Source: Streptomyces sp. H27-H5
GTDB lineage: Bacteria; Actinomycetota; Actinomycetes; Streptomycetales; Streptomycetaceae
DNA: 64,000 nucleotides
Direction: 5' to 3'
NCBI RefSeq assembly: GCF_026627505.1
Contig: NZ_JAPNLK010000037.1
Location: 17,453 to 81,452, forward strand
Part shown: positions 55,148-63,873 of the stretch, piece after piece
Layout of the letters: every line of letters begins with the position of its first letter
How positions within the stretch are numbered: the first letter of the stretch is position 1
Made by a program: the position numbers and the translations under genes
Notes under the pieces: model-generated
The model's database searches: none
What the model saw: the letters and a program-made list of their open reading frames with translations, nothing else
Told to the model about the DNA's origin: nothing

Positions 55148-55738
55148 TCAGACGGTGGTGATGACCTGGTCGAACTCCAGGCGCGGGGAGCGACCGAAGG
55201 CGGCGGGCTCGCCCGGCTTGCCGATGTTGACGACCATCAGCGGGGTGTGGTCGGCGTCCAGGAACTCCTTCTGGACACCGGCGAAGTCCAGACCGGTCAT
55301 CGGGCCGGCGGCCAGGCCGGCGGCGCGGACGCCGAGGATGAAGTAGCCGGCCTGCAGCGAGGCGTTGACCAGGGCGGACTGCTCGCGGACCGGGCGCTCG
55401 GAGAAGAACGCGTCCTTGGCCTGCGGGAAGTGCGGGAAGAGCTGCGGGAGCTCCTCGTGGAACTCGTTGTCCGCCGACAGGATCGCGACCAGCGGGGCGG
55501 CGGCGGTCTTGGCCCGGTTGCCCTCGGCCATGTGCTTCACGAGGCGCTCGCGGGCCTCGGGGGAGCGGACGAGGGTGATGCGCAGCGGGGTCTGGTTGAA
55601 CGCGGTGGGGCCGTACTTCACGAGGTCGTAGATCGCCTGGACCTGCTCCTCGGTCACCGGCTCGTCGGAGAACGAGTTGGCGGTGCGGGCCTCGCGGAAC
55701 AGCAGGTCCTGAGCGGCGGCGTCGAGAACGAGAGACAT
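55148..55738 (-). CDS. nitroreductase-family (RutE/malonic semialdehyde reductase type) protein
   Basis: A 196-residue flavin reductase. FMN-contact segments FREARTANSFSDEPV, YGPTAFNQTPLRITLV and AAGLAAGPMTGLDF fit the RutE/HadB group, which reduces malonic semialdehyde or quinone-like compounds. ATG 55738 has GAAGAAGG upstream. The substrate is unknown. It stands alone, with 115 bp to the next gene. Confidence 0.88.
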   Translation of the reverse strand: MSLVLDAAAQDLLFREARTANSFSDEPVTEEQVQAIYDLVKYGPTAFNQTPLRITLVRSPEARERLVKHMAEGNRAKTAAAPLVAILSADNEFHEELPQLFPHFPQAKDAFFSERPVREQSALVNASLQAGYFILGVRAAGLAAGPMTGLDFAGVQKEFLDADHTPLMVVNIGKPGEPAAFGRSPRLEFDQVITTV

Positions 55739-55853
55739 CGAAAAGCCTTCTTCTTTACGGAGGTGTGGCGCGATGTCATCACTGTAGGCCCGAGGTATGT
55801 GAATGTTCAACTAAATCCATCCGAGGGTGACCGGGATCACTCCCTGCCGCGGA

Positions 55854-56093
55854 TCACTCGCCGGGGCCGTCTCCCTCGTCCCCGTCCGCCCCGCCCCGGG
55901 CCGCCAGGGCCGAGTCCAGCCGGGCCCGGGCCCCCTCCAGCCAGTGCCGGCACACCGTCGCCAGCTCCTCGCCGCGCTCCCAGAGCGCCAGCGAGTCCTC
56001 CAGGGAGGTGCCGCCGGCCTCCAGCTTGCGGACGACCTCGATCAGCTCGTCGCGGGCCTGCTCATAGCCCAGCGCCGTCTCGGTTTCAGCCAT
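55854..56093 (-). CDS. xseB: exodeoxyribonuclease VII small subunit
   Basis: A 79-residue coiled-coil protein (GYEQARDELIEVVRKLEAGG, DSLALWERGEEL), the regulatory subunit of exonuclease VII, which trims single-stranded DNA in repair. It is 66 bp downstream of xseA, and an AT-rich spacer between the two may also hold a promoter. The acidic C-terminal tail is short and disordered. Confidence 0.93.
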   Translation of the reverse strand: MAETETALGYEQARDELIEVVRKLEAGGTSLEDSLALWERGEELATVCRHWLEGARARLDSALAARGGADGDEGDGPGE

Positions 56094-56159
56094 TCCCCTG
56101 CCACCTTATGTGTGTAGTACAACGAATTTGTTGCCGGAACGTGTCGCCGCCCCCGGGGC

Positions 56160-57437
56160 TCATCCGGCGTCGGACGCGCCCTCCGCCGGGCCGTCGGACA
56201 CCCCGTCCGACGCGCCGTCCGGGGCCGGTTCGGCCTCGACCCGTACGTGGAACTCGCCCGCCGACACGCGCGCGCGCAGCACCTCGTCCGGCGCGACGTC
56301 CCGCGGCGAACGCACCACGTGCCCGTCGGCGCGCTGGAGCACCGCGTACCCGCGCTCCAAGGTCGCCGCCGGCGACAGCGCCACCACCCGGGCCCGGGTG
56401 TGCGCCAGCTCGGAATCCGCCCGGTCCAACAGGTGCCCCAGCGTCCGCCGGCTGCGCGCCAGCAGCGCCTCCACCTCGGCCTCCCGGGTCTCCACCATCC
56501 GCTGCGGATGCACGAACACCGGCCGGGCCAGGGCGTGGGCGAGCCCCCGCTCCTCCCGGTCGAGCAGTCCGCGCACCGCGCGCAGCCCGCGCGCCTGGAG
56601 CTGGCTCACGCGCTCCAGCTCCTCCCCGACGTCCGGGACCACCTTCTTCGCCGCGTCCGTGGGCGTCGACGCCCGCAGGTCCGCGACCAGGTCCAGCAGC
56701 GGGGAGTCCGGCTCGTGTCCGATCGCCGAGACCACCGGGGTACGGGCCGCCGCGACCGTCCGCACGACCTCCTCGTCGGAGAAGGGCAGCAGGTCCTCCA
56801 CGCTGCCCCCGCCGCGCGCCACGATGATCACGTCGACCTCGGGCAGCGCGTCGAGCTCCTTGACCGCCTCGATCACCTGGGGCACCGCGTGCACCCCCTG
56901 CACGGCCACGTTGCGCACCTCGAAGCGCACCGCGGGCCAGCGCCGCCGGGCGTTCTCCAGCACGTCCCGTTCGGCCGCCGAGGCCCGCCCCACCACCAGC
57001 CCGATCAGCTGCGGCAGGAACGGCAACGACTTCTTGCGGTCCGCCGCGAACAGGCCCTCGGAGGCCAGTGACCGCTTGAGCTTCTCCAGGCGGGCCAGCA
57101 ACTCCCCGATGCCGACGGGCCGTATCTCGGTGGCCCGCAGCGACAACTGCCCGCGCGGCGCGTACCACTCCGGCTTGGCCAGGACGACGACCCGCGCGCC
57201 CTCCGTCACCGCGTCCGCGACCTCGTCGTACACCTGGCGGAAGCAGGTCACGCTGAGCGAGATGTCGTGCGACGGGTCGCGGAGCGTCAGGAAGACCACC
57301 CCCGCCCCCGGCCGCCGGGACAGCTGGGTGATCTGCCCCTCCACCCACACCTGACCGAGCTTGTCGATCCAGCCCCCGATGAGTCGGGACACCCGACCGA
57401 CCGGCAGCGGCGCGTCAGCCGACGTATTCAGACCCAT
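56160..57437 (-). CDS. xseA: exodeoxyribonuclease VII large subunit
   Basis: A 425-residue nuclease subunit. The N-terminal OB-fold (VWVEGQITQLSRRPGAGVVF) binds DNA, and the catalytic core has DVIIVARGGGSVEDLLPFSD with DSPLLDLVADLRASTP. The C-terminal part is the long helical arm that binds XseB. It starts 9 bp after the permease stop, so permease, xseA and xseB are probably one transcript. The length fits actinobacterial XseA. Confidence 0.94.
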   Translation of the reverse strand: MGLNTSADAPLPVGRVSRLIGGWIDKLGQVWVEGQITQLSRRPGAGVVFLTLRDPSHDISLSVTCFRQVYDEVADAVTEGARVVVLAKPEWYAPRGQLSLRATEIRPVGIGELLARLEKLKRSLASEGLFAADRKKSLPFLPQLIGLVVGRASAAERDVLENARRRWPAVRFEVRNVAVQGVHAVPQVIEAVKELDALPEVDVIIVARGGGSVEDLLPFSDEEVVRTVAAARTPVVSAIGHEPDSPLLDLVADLRASTPTDAAKKVVPDVGEELERVSQLQARGLRAVRGLLDREERGLAHALARPVFVHPQRMVETREAEVEALLARSRRTLGHLLDRADSELAHTRARVVALSPAATLERGYAVLQRADGHVVRSPRDVAPDEVLRARVSAGEFHVRVEAEPAPDGASDGVSDGPAEGASDAG

Positions 57438-57446
57438 GCACGCAGG

Positions 57447-58847
57447 CTAACCGCCAGAACCGACACCGTCCCCGGGCCCGACCCGATCCCCGGCGCGTCG
57501 GCCCCGCTGGGCCACCCACACCCCCAACCCCACCACCAGCCACACGGCGCCCACCAGCTGCGCCGCCCGGGAGGCCTCGACGATCACCGCGACGGTCACG
57601 GCCGCACCCAGCACCGGGATCACCACATGCTTGAACCAGTTCGGCGGCCCCTCGCGCCGCTGCACCACGAACCAGCCCACCACCGACGCGTGCAGCAGCG
57701 TGAACGCCACCAGCGCCCCGATGTCCACCACCGACACCAGATGGTCCAACCCGTCGTCGCGCCGGGCCGCCCACACCGCCGCGACCAGCGTCACCGTCGC
57801 CGCCACCAGCAGCGCCGCCCGCGGGGTCCCGCCCCAGGTCCGCGACAGGACGTGCGGGAGCCGCCGCTCCCGGGCCATGGCGAACAACAGCCGACCCGCC
57901 GCCGCCTGCCCGGCCAGCGCCGCGAAGGCCGCCCCGATCGCCTTGCTCACCGCCACCAGGTCGTGCAACCAGGACCCGACCGCCGACTCCACCGTGTTGT
58001 AGAACGCCGGCCCCTGCGCACCCGGATCGGCCGCCAGCTCCGCCGCGGTCATCGGGCTCAGCAGCGCCGCCAGGTAGGTCTGCGCGACGAACAGCACCCC
58101 CGTCAGCGCCAGACAGAACAGCACCGCCCGCGCCACCTTCGCACTGCCGCCCGTCACCTCCTCCGCGAAGGAGGCGATCGCGTCGAAGCCCAGGTACGAC
58201 AGCACCGCCACCGACACCGCCCCCAGCACGGCCGCCGTCGAGAAGCCCAGCGAACCGTCCCCCGTCAACGGCGACAGCCAGCCGCGCCGCGCCCCGCCCT
58301 CCGCCAGCGCGACCACCGCCGCGACCAGGAACACCAGCAGCACCACGATCTCCAGGGCCAGCACCGCGAAGCCCACCCGCGCGGCCGCCCGTACGCCCCA
58401 CAGGTTCAGCAGGGTGGTCACCACCACCGCCAGCGCCGTCCACACCCACCGGGACACCTCCGGCACCAAGGCGTTCATCGCGATGCCGGAGAACAGGTAC
58501 GCCACCGCGGGGATCAGCAGGTAGTCGAGCATCGCCATCCACCCGGCGATCAGCCCCGCACCCTCGCCGAGCCCCTTGCGGGCGTACGTGAAGACCGAAC
58601 CGGCCTGCGGGGCCACCCGGACCATCTGCGCGTACGAGAACGCCGTGAACGCCATCGCCACCGTCGCGCAGAGGTAGACGAGGGCCACCGCACCGTGCGA
58701 CTTGGCGTCGAGGGTGCCGAAGATCCCGACCGGGGCCATGGGGGCGATGAACAGCAGCCCGTACACCACCAGATCGCGAAAGCCGAGGCTGCGCCGCAAC
58801 GTCGCGGGAGCCTCGGACGCCGAACCGGAATCCGTCACGGACGCCAT
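57447..58847 (-). CDS. APC-family amino-acid permease
   Basis: A 466-residue permease with about 12 membrane segments. ATG 58847 has CGGAGGAAC, the best ribosome-binding site here. The APC pattern is visible in GLLFIAPMAPVGIFGTLD, YARKGLGEGAGLIAGWM and LSYLGFDAIASFAEEVTGG. It imports an amino acid or polyamine; the YveA/Puu-type subgroup is likely. It is divergent from ispH (95 bp) and upstream of xseA. Confidence 0.9.
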   Translation of the reverse strand: MASVTDSGSASEAPATLRRSLGFRDLVVYGLLFIAPMAPVGIFGTLDAKSHGAVALVYLCATVAMAFTAFSYAQMVRVAPQAGSVFTYARKGLGEGAGLIAGWMAMLDYLLIPAVAYLFSGIAMNALVPEVSRWVWTALAVVVTTLLNLWGVRAAARVGFAVLALEIVVLLVFLVAAVVALAEGGARRGWLSPLTGDGSLGFSTAAVLGAVSVAVLSYLGFDAIASFAEEVTGGSAKVARAVLFCLALTGVLFVAQTYLAALLSPMTAAELAADPGAQGPAFYNTVESAVGSWLHDLVAVSKAIGAAFAALAGQAAAGRLLFAMARERRLPHVLSRTWGGTPRAALLVAATVTLVAAVWAARRDDGLDHLVSVVDIGALVAFTLLHASVVGWFVVQRREGPPNWFKHVVIPVLGAAVTVAVIVEASRAAQLVGAVWLVVGLGVWVAQRGRRAGDRVGPGDGVGSGG

Positions 58848-58929
58848 CGTTCCTCCGGGGGAGAAGCAGGACAGAGGTTCGACCCAGTTTGTGCCGAACG
58901 GGCGACGACCGGCCTGCTGGAGACCCCCG

Positions 58930-58942
58930 TACGATGGAGCGT
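58930..58942 (+). promoter_or_regulatory. -10 box for a leaderless ispH transcript
   Basis: TACGAT at 58930-58935, seven bases before ATG 58943. No good -35 box is visible. Confidence 0.55.
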
Positions 58943-60013
58943 ATGACTGCTCCCTCCTCTGCTCCCGCTTCCCGCCGCGTTCTGCTCGCCGCCCCGCGCG
59001 GATACTGCGCGGGCGTCGACCGAGCCGTGATCGCCGTCGAGAAAGCCCTTGAGCAGTACGGTGCGCCGGTCTACGTACGCCACGAGATCGTCCACAACAA
59101 GTACGTCGTCCAGACGCTGGAGAAGAAGGGCGCCATCTTCGTCGAGCGGACGGAAGAGGTCCCCGAGGGCTCCATCGTGATGTTCTCCGCGCACGGCGTG
59201 GCACCCGTGGTCCACGAGGAGGCGGCGCGCGGCCGGCTCGCGACGATCGACGCGACCTGCCCGCTGGTCACCAAGGTCCACAAGGAAGCCATCCGCTACG
59301 CCAACGACGACTTCGACATCCTCCTCATCGGCCACGAGGGCCACGAGGAGGTCATCGGCACCTCCGGCGAGGCCCCCGACCACATCACCATCGTGGACGG
59401 CCCGGACGACGTCGCCAACGTGCGGGTCCGCGACGAGTCGAAGGTCGTCTGGCTCTCCCAGACCACCCTCTCCGTCGACGAGACCATGGAGACGGTCGAC
59501 GCCCTGAAGACCAAGTTCCCGCTGCTCGTCTCGCCGCCGAGCGACGACATCTGCTACGCCACCTCGAACCGCCAGGCCGCGGTCAAGGTGATGGGCGCCG
59601 ACTCCGACCTGGTCATCGTCGTCGGCTCCAAGAACTCCTCGAACTCGATCCGCCTCGTCGAGGTGGCCCTCGACGCCGGCGCCCGCGCCGCCCACCTGGT
59701 CGACTTCGCGAGCGAGATCGACGAGGCCTGGCTGGAGGGCGTCACCACCGTCGGCCTGACCTCGGGCGCCTCGGTGCCGGAGGTCCTGGTCGAGGAAGTG
59801 CTGGAGTGGCTGACGCAGCGCGGCTACGCGGACGTGGAGATCGTCAAGACGGCCGAGGAGTCGATCGTCTTCTCGCTGCCCAAGGAACTCCGCCGCGACC
59901 TGCGCGCCGAGGCGGCGGGACTCGTCGCCGGGGCGGACACCGCCGACGCGGGCGCCGTCGGGGCGACGGGAACCTCCGGGGCAACGGGTACGACCGGCGC
60001 GACCGAGAAGTAG
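58943..60013 (+). CDS. ispH: 4-hydroxy-3-methylbut-2-enyl diphosphate reductase
   Basis: A 356-residue iron-sulfur enzyme (LytB) that makes isopentenyl and dimethylallyl diphosphate in the last step of the methylerythritol phosphate pathway. The three cluster Cys are in RGYCAGVDRAV (Cys22), IDATCPLVTKVH and DDICYATSNRQ; HGVAP and EGHEE histidine/glutamate segments bind substrate. The C-terminus is a Gly-Ala-Thr repeat tail, probably disordered. It is divergent from the permease, and TACGAT 7 bp before the ATG suggests leaderless translation. Confidence 0.96.
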   Translation: MTAPSSAPASRRVLLAAPRGYCAGVDRAVIAVEKALEQYGAPVYVRHEIVHNKYVVQTLEKKGAIFVERTEEVPEGSIVMFSAHGVAPVVHEEAARGRLATIDATCPLVTKVHKEAIRYANDDFDILLIGHEGHEEVIGTSGEAPDHITIVDGPDDVANVRVRDESKVVWLSQTTLSVDETMETVDALKTKFPLLVSPPSDDICYATSNRQAAVKVMGADSDLVIVVGSKNSSNSIRLVEVALDAGARAAHLVDFASEIDEAWLEGVTTVGLTSGASVPEVLVEEVLEWLTQRGYADVEIVKTAEESIVFSLPKELRRDLRAEAAGLVAGADTADAGAVGATGTSGATGTTGATEK

Positions 60014-60034
60014 GCCCTTCGCCGCCGTTTTCTC

Positions 60035-60046
60035 TACGGTGGTCCC
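60035..60046 (+). promoter_or_regulatory. -10 box for a leaderless ppgK transcript
   Basis: TACGGT at 60035-60040, six bases before ATG 60047. Confidence 0.5.
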
Positions 60047-60793
60047 ATGCAGATCTTCGGCGTGGACATCGGCGGATCCGGTATCAAGGGCGCTCCCGTG
60101 GACCTGGAGCGCGGCGAGTTGGCGCAAGAGCGCCACAAGGAACTGACACCACAGCCGGCCACCCCCGAGGGGGTGGCCGACCGTGTCGTCGACGTGGTCC
60201 GCCACTTCGACTGGAAGGGCCCGGTGGGCGTCACCTTCCCGGGCGTCGTCACCGGCGGGGTCACCCGTACGGCCGCCAACATGGACAAGGCCTGGATCGG
60301 GGTCGACACGGCGGCCCTGCTGTCGGAGCGGCTCGACGGCCTCGCGGTGACCGTCCTGAACGACGCCGACGCGGCCGGGGTCGCGGAGATGACGTACGGC
60401 GCCGGCAAGGGGGTCTCCGGCACCGTCATCCTGCTCACCCTGGGCACCGGCATCGGCAGCGCGCTCTTCACGGACGGCCGACTCGTCCCCAACACCGAAC
60501 TGGGTCACCTGGAACTCCACGGCCACGACGCGGAGAAGCGCGCGTCGGTCAAGGCCAAGGAGGACCACGACCTCACCTGGGAGCGCTGGGCGCACCGGCT
60601 CCAAAAGTACCTGGAACACGTGGAGATGCTCTTCTCCCCGGAGCTCTTTATCCTCGGAGGCGGCGTCAGCCGCAAGCCGGAGAAGTTCCTGCCGCTGATC
60701 GAGGGCATCCGCGCGGAGATCGTGCCGGCGAAGCTCCAGAACAACGCGGGCATCGTCGGAGCGGCGATGGCCGCCCGCGGCGCCTCGACCTAG
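60047..60793 (+). CDS. ppgK: polyphosphate glucokinase
   Basis: A 248-residue ROK kinase that phosphorylates glucose using polyphosphate or ATP. The phosphate motif is DIGGSGIKG at residues 7-15; LNDADAAG carries the catalytic Asp and LTLGTGIGS the second phosphate loop. The GHLELHGHDAEKRASVKAKE segment is the polyphosphate-specific region. It starts 33 bp after ispH, and the -10-like box lies in the gap, so it probably has its own promoter. Confidence 0.94.
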   Translation: MQIFGVDIGGSGIKGAPVDLERGELAQERHKELTPQPATPEGVADRVVDVVRHFDWKGPVGVTFPGVVTGGVTRTAANMDKAWIGVDTAALLSERLDGLAVTVLNDADAAGVAEMTYGAGKGVSGTVILLTLGTGIGSALFTDGRLVPNTELGHLELHGHDAEKRASVKAKEDHDLTWERWAHRLQKYLEHVEMLFSPELFILGGGVSRKPEKFLPLIEGIRAEIVPAKLQNNAGIVGAAMAARGAST

Positions 60794-60872
60794 GCCGTCC
60801 CTCTCGGAGTTCGCCGAGCGCGGGCCTGGCGGCGGGGTCGGGGGGTGGCCGTCAGGTCACGGCGGGGTGGGC

Positions 60873-61370
60873 TCAGACCACCCGGCGGGGCATGCGGCGC
60901 TTCCCGATCAGCACGGCCTTGCGCACCAGCGCGATCAGGGCCGCGAGGACCGTGCCCGCGTACAGCCAGCCGGCGTGCAGGGACAACGCCGAGACGATCC
61001 CCATCAGCTGCCCGCCGATGCCACCGGAACCCCCGGAGACGGGCCAGACCCCGACCGCGAACGCGATCGGGGCGCTGATGGGGGCGGTGATCAGGTCGGC
61101 GGGGCGCACCCAGAACGCGGTCGTGGCGGCCACGGGCAGGAAGAGCAGCCCGTACGCGAACAGGGACGCGTCGAACAGCAGCCAGACGATCCCCGCGACC
61201 CCCGCCATCGCCACGCACGCGAAGAGCCCGCCACCGAGGCCCGTCAGCCGCGGCCGGGGCAGCCGCCGCCGGGCAGGGACCGTCCCCGCCGGGCGAGCCG
61301 CCCCCGGGGCCTGCTGCCTGGGGACCTGCCCCCGCGGGTGACGTACTGAACGCGTCCTGTAGTGCTCCAC
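60873..61370 (-). CDS. DUF6542 membrane protein
   Basis: A 165-residue protein with an Arg/Pro-rich cytoplasmic N-terminus (residues 1-40) and four hydrophobic segments, the DUF6542 type (RLTGLGGGLFACVAMAGVAG, AYGLLFLPVAATTAFWVRPAD). Function unknown. The GTG 61370 start has GGTGGG upstream. It is convergent with ppgK and divergent from ychF. Confidence 0.85.
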   Translation of the reverse strand: MEHYRTRSVRHPRGQVPRQQAPGAARPAGTVPARRRLPRPRLTGLGGGLFACVAMAGVAGIVWLLFDASLFAYGLLFLPVAATTAFWVRPADLITAPISAPIAFAVGVWPVSGGSGGIGGQLMGIVSALSLHAGWLYAGTVLAALIALVRKAVLIGKRRMPRRVV

Positions 61371-61505
61371 CCCACCAAACTAGGCGGGGAGGCCCCTGAC
61401 CGAGGGCCCGGACACGCGTACAACGAGCGCCACTCATCGGAAAGTAAACTGTCCGACGGCCCATCCCCGGGCCGCCGCCCCCTCCAGCTACGGGAAGTCG
61501 CCAAC

Positions 61506-62594
61506 GTGTCGCTCACGATCGGAATCGTCGGCCTGCCGAATGTCGGCAAGTCGACCCTGTTCAACGCCCTGACCAAGAACGACGTGCTGGCGGCCAACTA
61601 CCCGTTCGCCACCATCGAGCCGAACGTCGGCGTCGTCGGTGTCCCGGACCAGCGGCTGGCCGTCCTCGCGGGCATCTTCGGATCGCAGAAGGTCCTCCCC
61701 GCGACCGTCGACTTCGTCGACATCGCGGGCATCGTCCGCGGCGCCTCCGAGGGTGAGGGCCTGGGCAACAAGTTCCTCGCGAACATCCGCGAGTCGGACG
61801 CGATCTGCCAGGTCATCCGCGCCTTCAAGGACGAGAACGTCGTCCACGTCGACGGCAAGGTCTCGCCCAAGGACGACATCGAGACCATCAACACCGAGCT
61901 GATCCTCGCCGACCTCCAGTCCATCGAGAAGGCGGTGCCGCGCCTGACGAAGGAGTCCCGCCTCCAGAAGGAGAAGGTCGCGGTCCTGGCCGCGGTCGAG
62001 AAGGCGCAGAAGATCCTCGAAGAGGGCCACACCCTCTTCTCGCAGGGCATCAGCAAGGGCACGGAGCAGGGCGACCTCCTCCACGAACTGCACCTGCTCA
62101 CCGTCAAGCCCTTCCTCTACGTCTTCAACGTTGACGAGGACGAGCTGACGGACGACGCCTTCAAGGCCGAGCAGAGCGCCCTGGTCGCCCCGGCCGAGGC
62201 GATCTTCCTGAACGCCAAGCTGGAGGCCGAGCTGATCGAGCTCGACGACGAGGAGGCCCTCGAACTCCTCCAGTCGGTCGGCCAGGAAGAGCCGGGCATG
62301 GCCACCCTGGGCCGCGTCGGCTTCACCACCCTGGGCCTGCAGACCTACCTGACGGCCGGCCCGAAGGAAACCCGCGCCTGGACCATCAAGAAGGGCGCCA
62401 CCGCCCCCGAGGCCGCCGGCGTCATCCACACCGACTTCCAGCGCGGCTTCATCAAGGCGGAGATCATCTCCTTCGCCGACCTGGTCGACTGCGGCTCGGT
62501 GGCCGAGGCCCGCGCCAAGGGCAAGGCCCGCATGGAAGGCAAGGACTACGTCATGCAGGACGGCGACGTGGTGGAGTTCCGCTTCAATGTGTAG
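61506..62594 (+). CDS. ychF: ribosome-binding GTPase/ATPase YchF
   Basis: A 362-residue Obg-family P-loop protein. G1 is GLPNVGKST, the G2/G3 region VDFVDIAGIVRGASEGEGLG, and G4 is changed to NVDE (ATP preference of the YchF/OLA1 group). A C-terminal TGS domain (AGVIHTDFQRGFIKAEII) and helical coiled-coil insert (residues 130-200) are visible. It binds ribosomes and affects stress response. GTG 61506 has GGGAAG upstream. Confidence 0.96.
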   Translation: MSLTIGIVGLPNVGKSTLFNALTKNDVLAANYPFATIEPNVGVVGVPDQRLAVLAGIFGSQKVLPATVDFVDIAGIVRGASEGEGLGNKFLANIRESDAICQVIRAFKDENVVHVDGKVSPKDDIETINTELILADLQSIEKAVPRLTKESRLQKEKVAVLAAVEKAQKILEEGHTLFSQGISKGTEQGDLLHELHLLTVKPFLYVFNVDEDELTDDAFKAEQSALVAPAEAIFLNAKLEAELIELDDEEALELLQSVGQEEPGMATLGRVGFTTLGLQTYLTAGPKETRAWTIKKGATAPEAAGVIHTDFQRGFIKAEIISFADLVDCGSVAEARAKGKARMEGKDYVMQDGDVVEFRFNV

Positions 62595-62644
62595 CGGCTG
62601 ACTTACCACCACGTCGCTGATCTGGTAAACATGCAGGTCAGTAG

Positions 62645-62680
62645 GGGTCCGATCCTCCGGGGTCGGGCCCTTGGCTTTTT
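62645..62680 (+). terminator. ychF terminator
   Basis: GGGTCCGA (62645-62652) with TCGGGCCC (62663-62670), one G-U pair, then CTTGGCTTTTT. Confidence 0.8.
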
Positions 62681-62683
62681 CCC

Positions 62684-62767
62684 GTGCTGGATCGGTGCTG
62701 GATAATCTGACCCTTCGTCACCTGTCATCACCCCTCGTCACCCGTACCGTGCTGGATTTGTGCTGGG
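62684..62767 (+). repeat. paired 9-bp direct repeats, candidate integrase arm sites
   Basis: GTGCTGGAT at 62684, 62695 and 62749, and GTGCTGGG at 62760. Members of each pair are 11 bp apart, and the two pairs 65 bp apart. They lie between the ychF terminator and accessory genes. Confidence 0.55.
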
Positions 62768-62916
62768 TGTCCGAGCGGCACGCTGGCACGCAGTGGGACT
62801 GCGTCCCTGTCCGACGGATTGTCAGTGCTGACTCTCAGGATTGTCTCGACCGCTGCACAGGCGAGCAGGCACAGCAGTGGAGGGGCAGATGGGGTCATCT
62901 CAGGGCTCTGGGCGCG
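62768..62916. other. non-coding boundary region
   Basis: No supported gene. Between the repeats and the HAD gene stop there is only short-repeat sequence (CACAGCAG-like) without a reading frame I trust. Confidence 0.5.
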
Positions 62917-63456
62917 TCACAGCGCCGCGTCCAGGAGGCCCGCCCAGTCCCGCACATCGGCGAGGTGGCTCGGCTGGAGACCGATGTAAGGGTCCGGCTG
63001 GACGAGGAGGGTGGCGCAGCCGCGGGCGGTGCGTTCGGCAGCCCAGGCGTGGTCGAGCACGGTGAAGTCGTCATCGATCCAGACGACGGGTGCTCTGCCG
63101 AGCCAGGGGTCGACGTGGTCGCGCTTCCACAGGTAGCCGTCGGGATGGCTGGTGGTGATCTGTGGGCGGGGGAGGTCGAGGTAGGGGAAGTCCCGCAACC
63201 CCAGGAGCGGCCCGATGATCGTGGTGGCGTCCTTGCGCCAGCTCGTGCACCAAACCGGGGTGACGAGGCCGCTGGCCAGGAGATCGGTGAGCACCGGGCC
63301 CTGACTGGGGTCGAGCCAGATGGGGACGGGATCGTCGGGGTGCCGGCCAGTGGGCAGTACGGTGTGGCGGACGTGGGTGGGTGGGGTGCTGCCATCTGCC
63401 GCCGGGAACGGGATGAGGACGCCGTCGATGTCCAAGAGCAGGTAGGGCAGGGGCAT
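62917..63456 (-). CDS. HAD protein of the RNA-repair associated type
   Basis: A 179-residue HAD-fold protein. The catalytic Asp pair is in LLLDIDGVL (Asp9, Asp11), motif II-like Ser is in VWCTSWRKDA and the acidic motif IV in VVWIDDDF. This short type with the CTSW motif is found as a domain in Swiss Army Knife RNA-repair proteins and as stand-alone genes in actinobacteria. A phosphatase acting on RNA or nucleotide ends is plausible, but no ligase or polynucleotide kinase lies nearby. The gene is on accessory DNA. Confidence 0.82.
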   Translation of the reverse strand: MPLPYLLLDIDGVLIPFPAADGSTPPTHVRHTVLPTGRHPDDPVPIWLDPSQGPVLTDLLASGLVTPVWCTSWRKDATTIIGPLLGLRDFPYLDLPRPQITTSHPDGYLWKRDHVDPWLGRAPVVWIDDDFTVLDHAWAAERTARGCATLLVQPDPYIGLQPSHLADVRDWAGLLDAAL

Positions 63457-63588
63457 CGGTGCCTCCGGGGTCAGCGTTTGCGGGCGGTAATGACCCTGAT
63501 GGTTAATTCGTGTGGCTGAGGGTGCTGGTGGGAGCGGGTGGGCAGGTTGTTCCTGTGTCGGTAGGGTCCGGCCGGGGAGGGGCTTGTT
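63457..63588. other. left end of the insertion sequence and its promoter
   Basis: TTAATTCGTGTGGCTGAGGG at about 63502 may be near the left end of the element, but no inverted repeat partner is visible because the right end is outside the window. Confidence 0.35.
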
Positions 63589-63873
63589 GTGTCGATGTCG
63601 CCGCGGTCGTGGCCGGAGCCGTCGCCGGAGATCGCTGCGGCGGTGCGGAAGATCTACGCGCGAAGGGAACCGCCGCTCGCGGTGGCGGTCCGGGACCAGT
63701 TGCCCGAGGTGTTTCCGGACGCGGAGTTCTCCTCGGCGTTCGGGTCACGGGGCCGTCCGGCCCTGTCGCCGGGCCTGTTGGCGCTGGTCACGGTGCTGCA
63801 GATGGCGGAGAACCTCACCGACCGGCAGGCCGCCGATGCCGCCCGCAAAGACCTCACCTGGAAATACGCCCTT
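63589..63873 (+). mobile_element. IS1182-type transposase, 5' part, interrupted by an intron
   Basis: The first 95 codons of a transposase. The start (GTG 63589 or ATG 63595) follows GGGGAGG. The protein is PEVFPDAEFSSAFGSRGRPA, LVTVLQMAENLTDRQAADAA and LTWKYAL, the DUF772 N-terminal domain of IS1182 transposases, which cut and paste the element. After Leu-95 the frame continues into sequence unlike any transposase: a GTGCG intron-like start occurs at 63874. The remainder of the gene should resume after the intron, outside the window. Confidence 0.85.

Noticed and set aside
62641..62680. A tRNA-like 3' end after ychF as integration target
   Set aside because: No TTCGA T-loop or acceptor stem is present. 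The hairpin with a T tract is a terminator.
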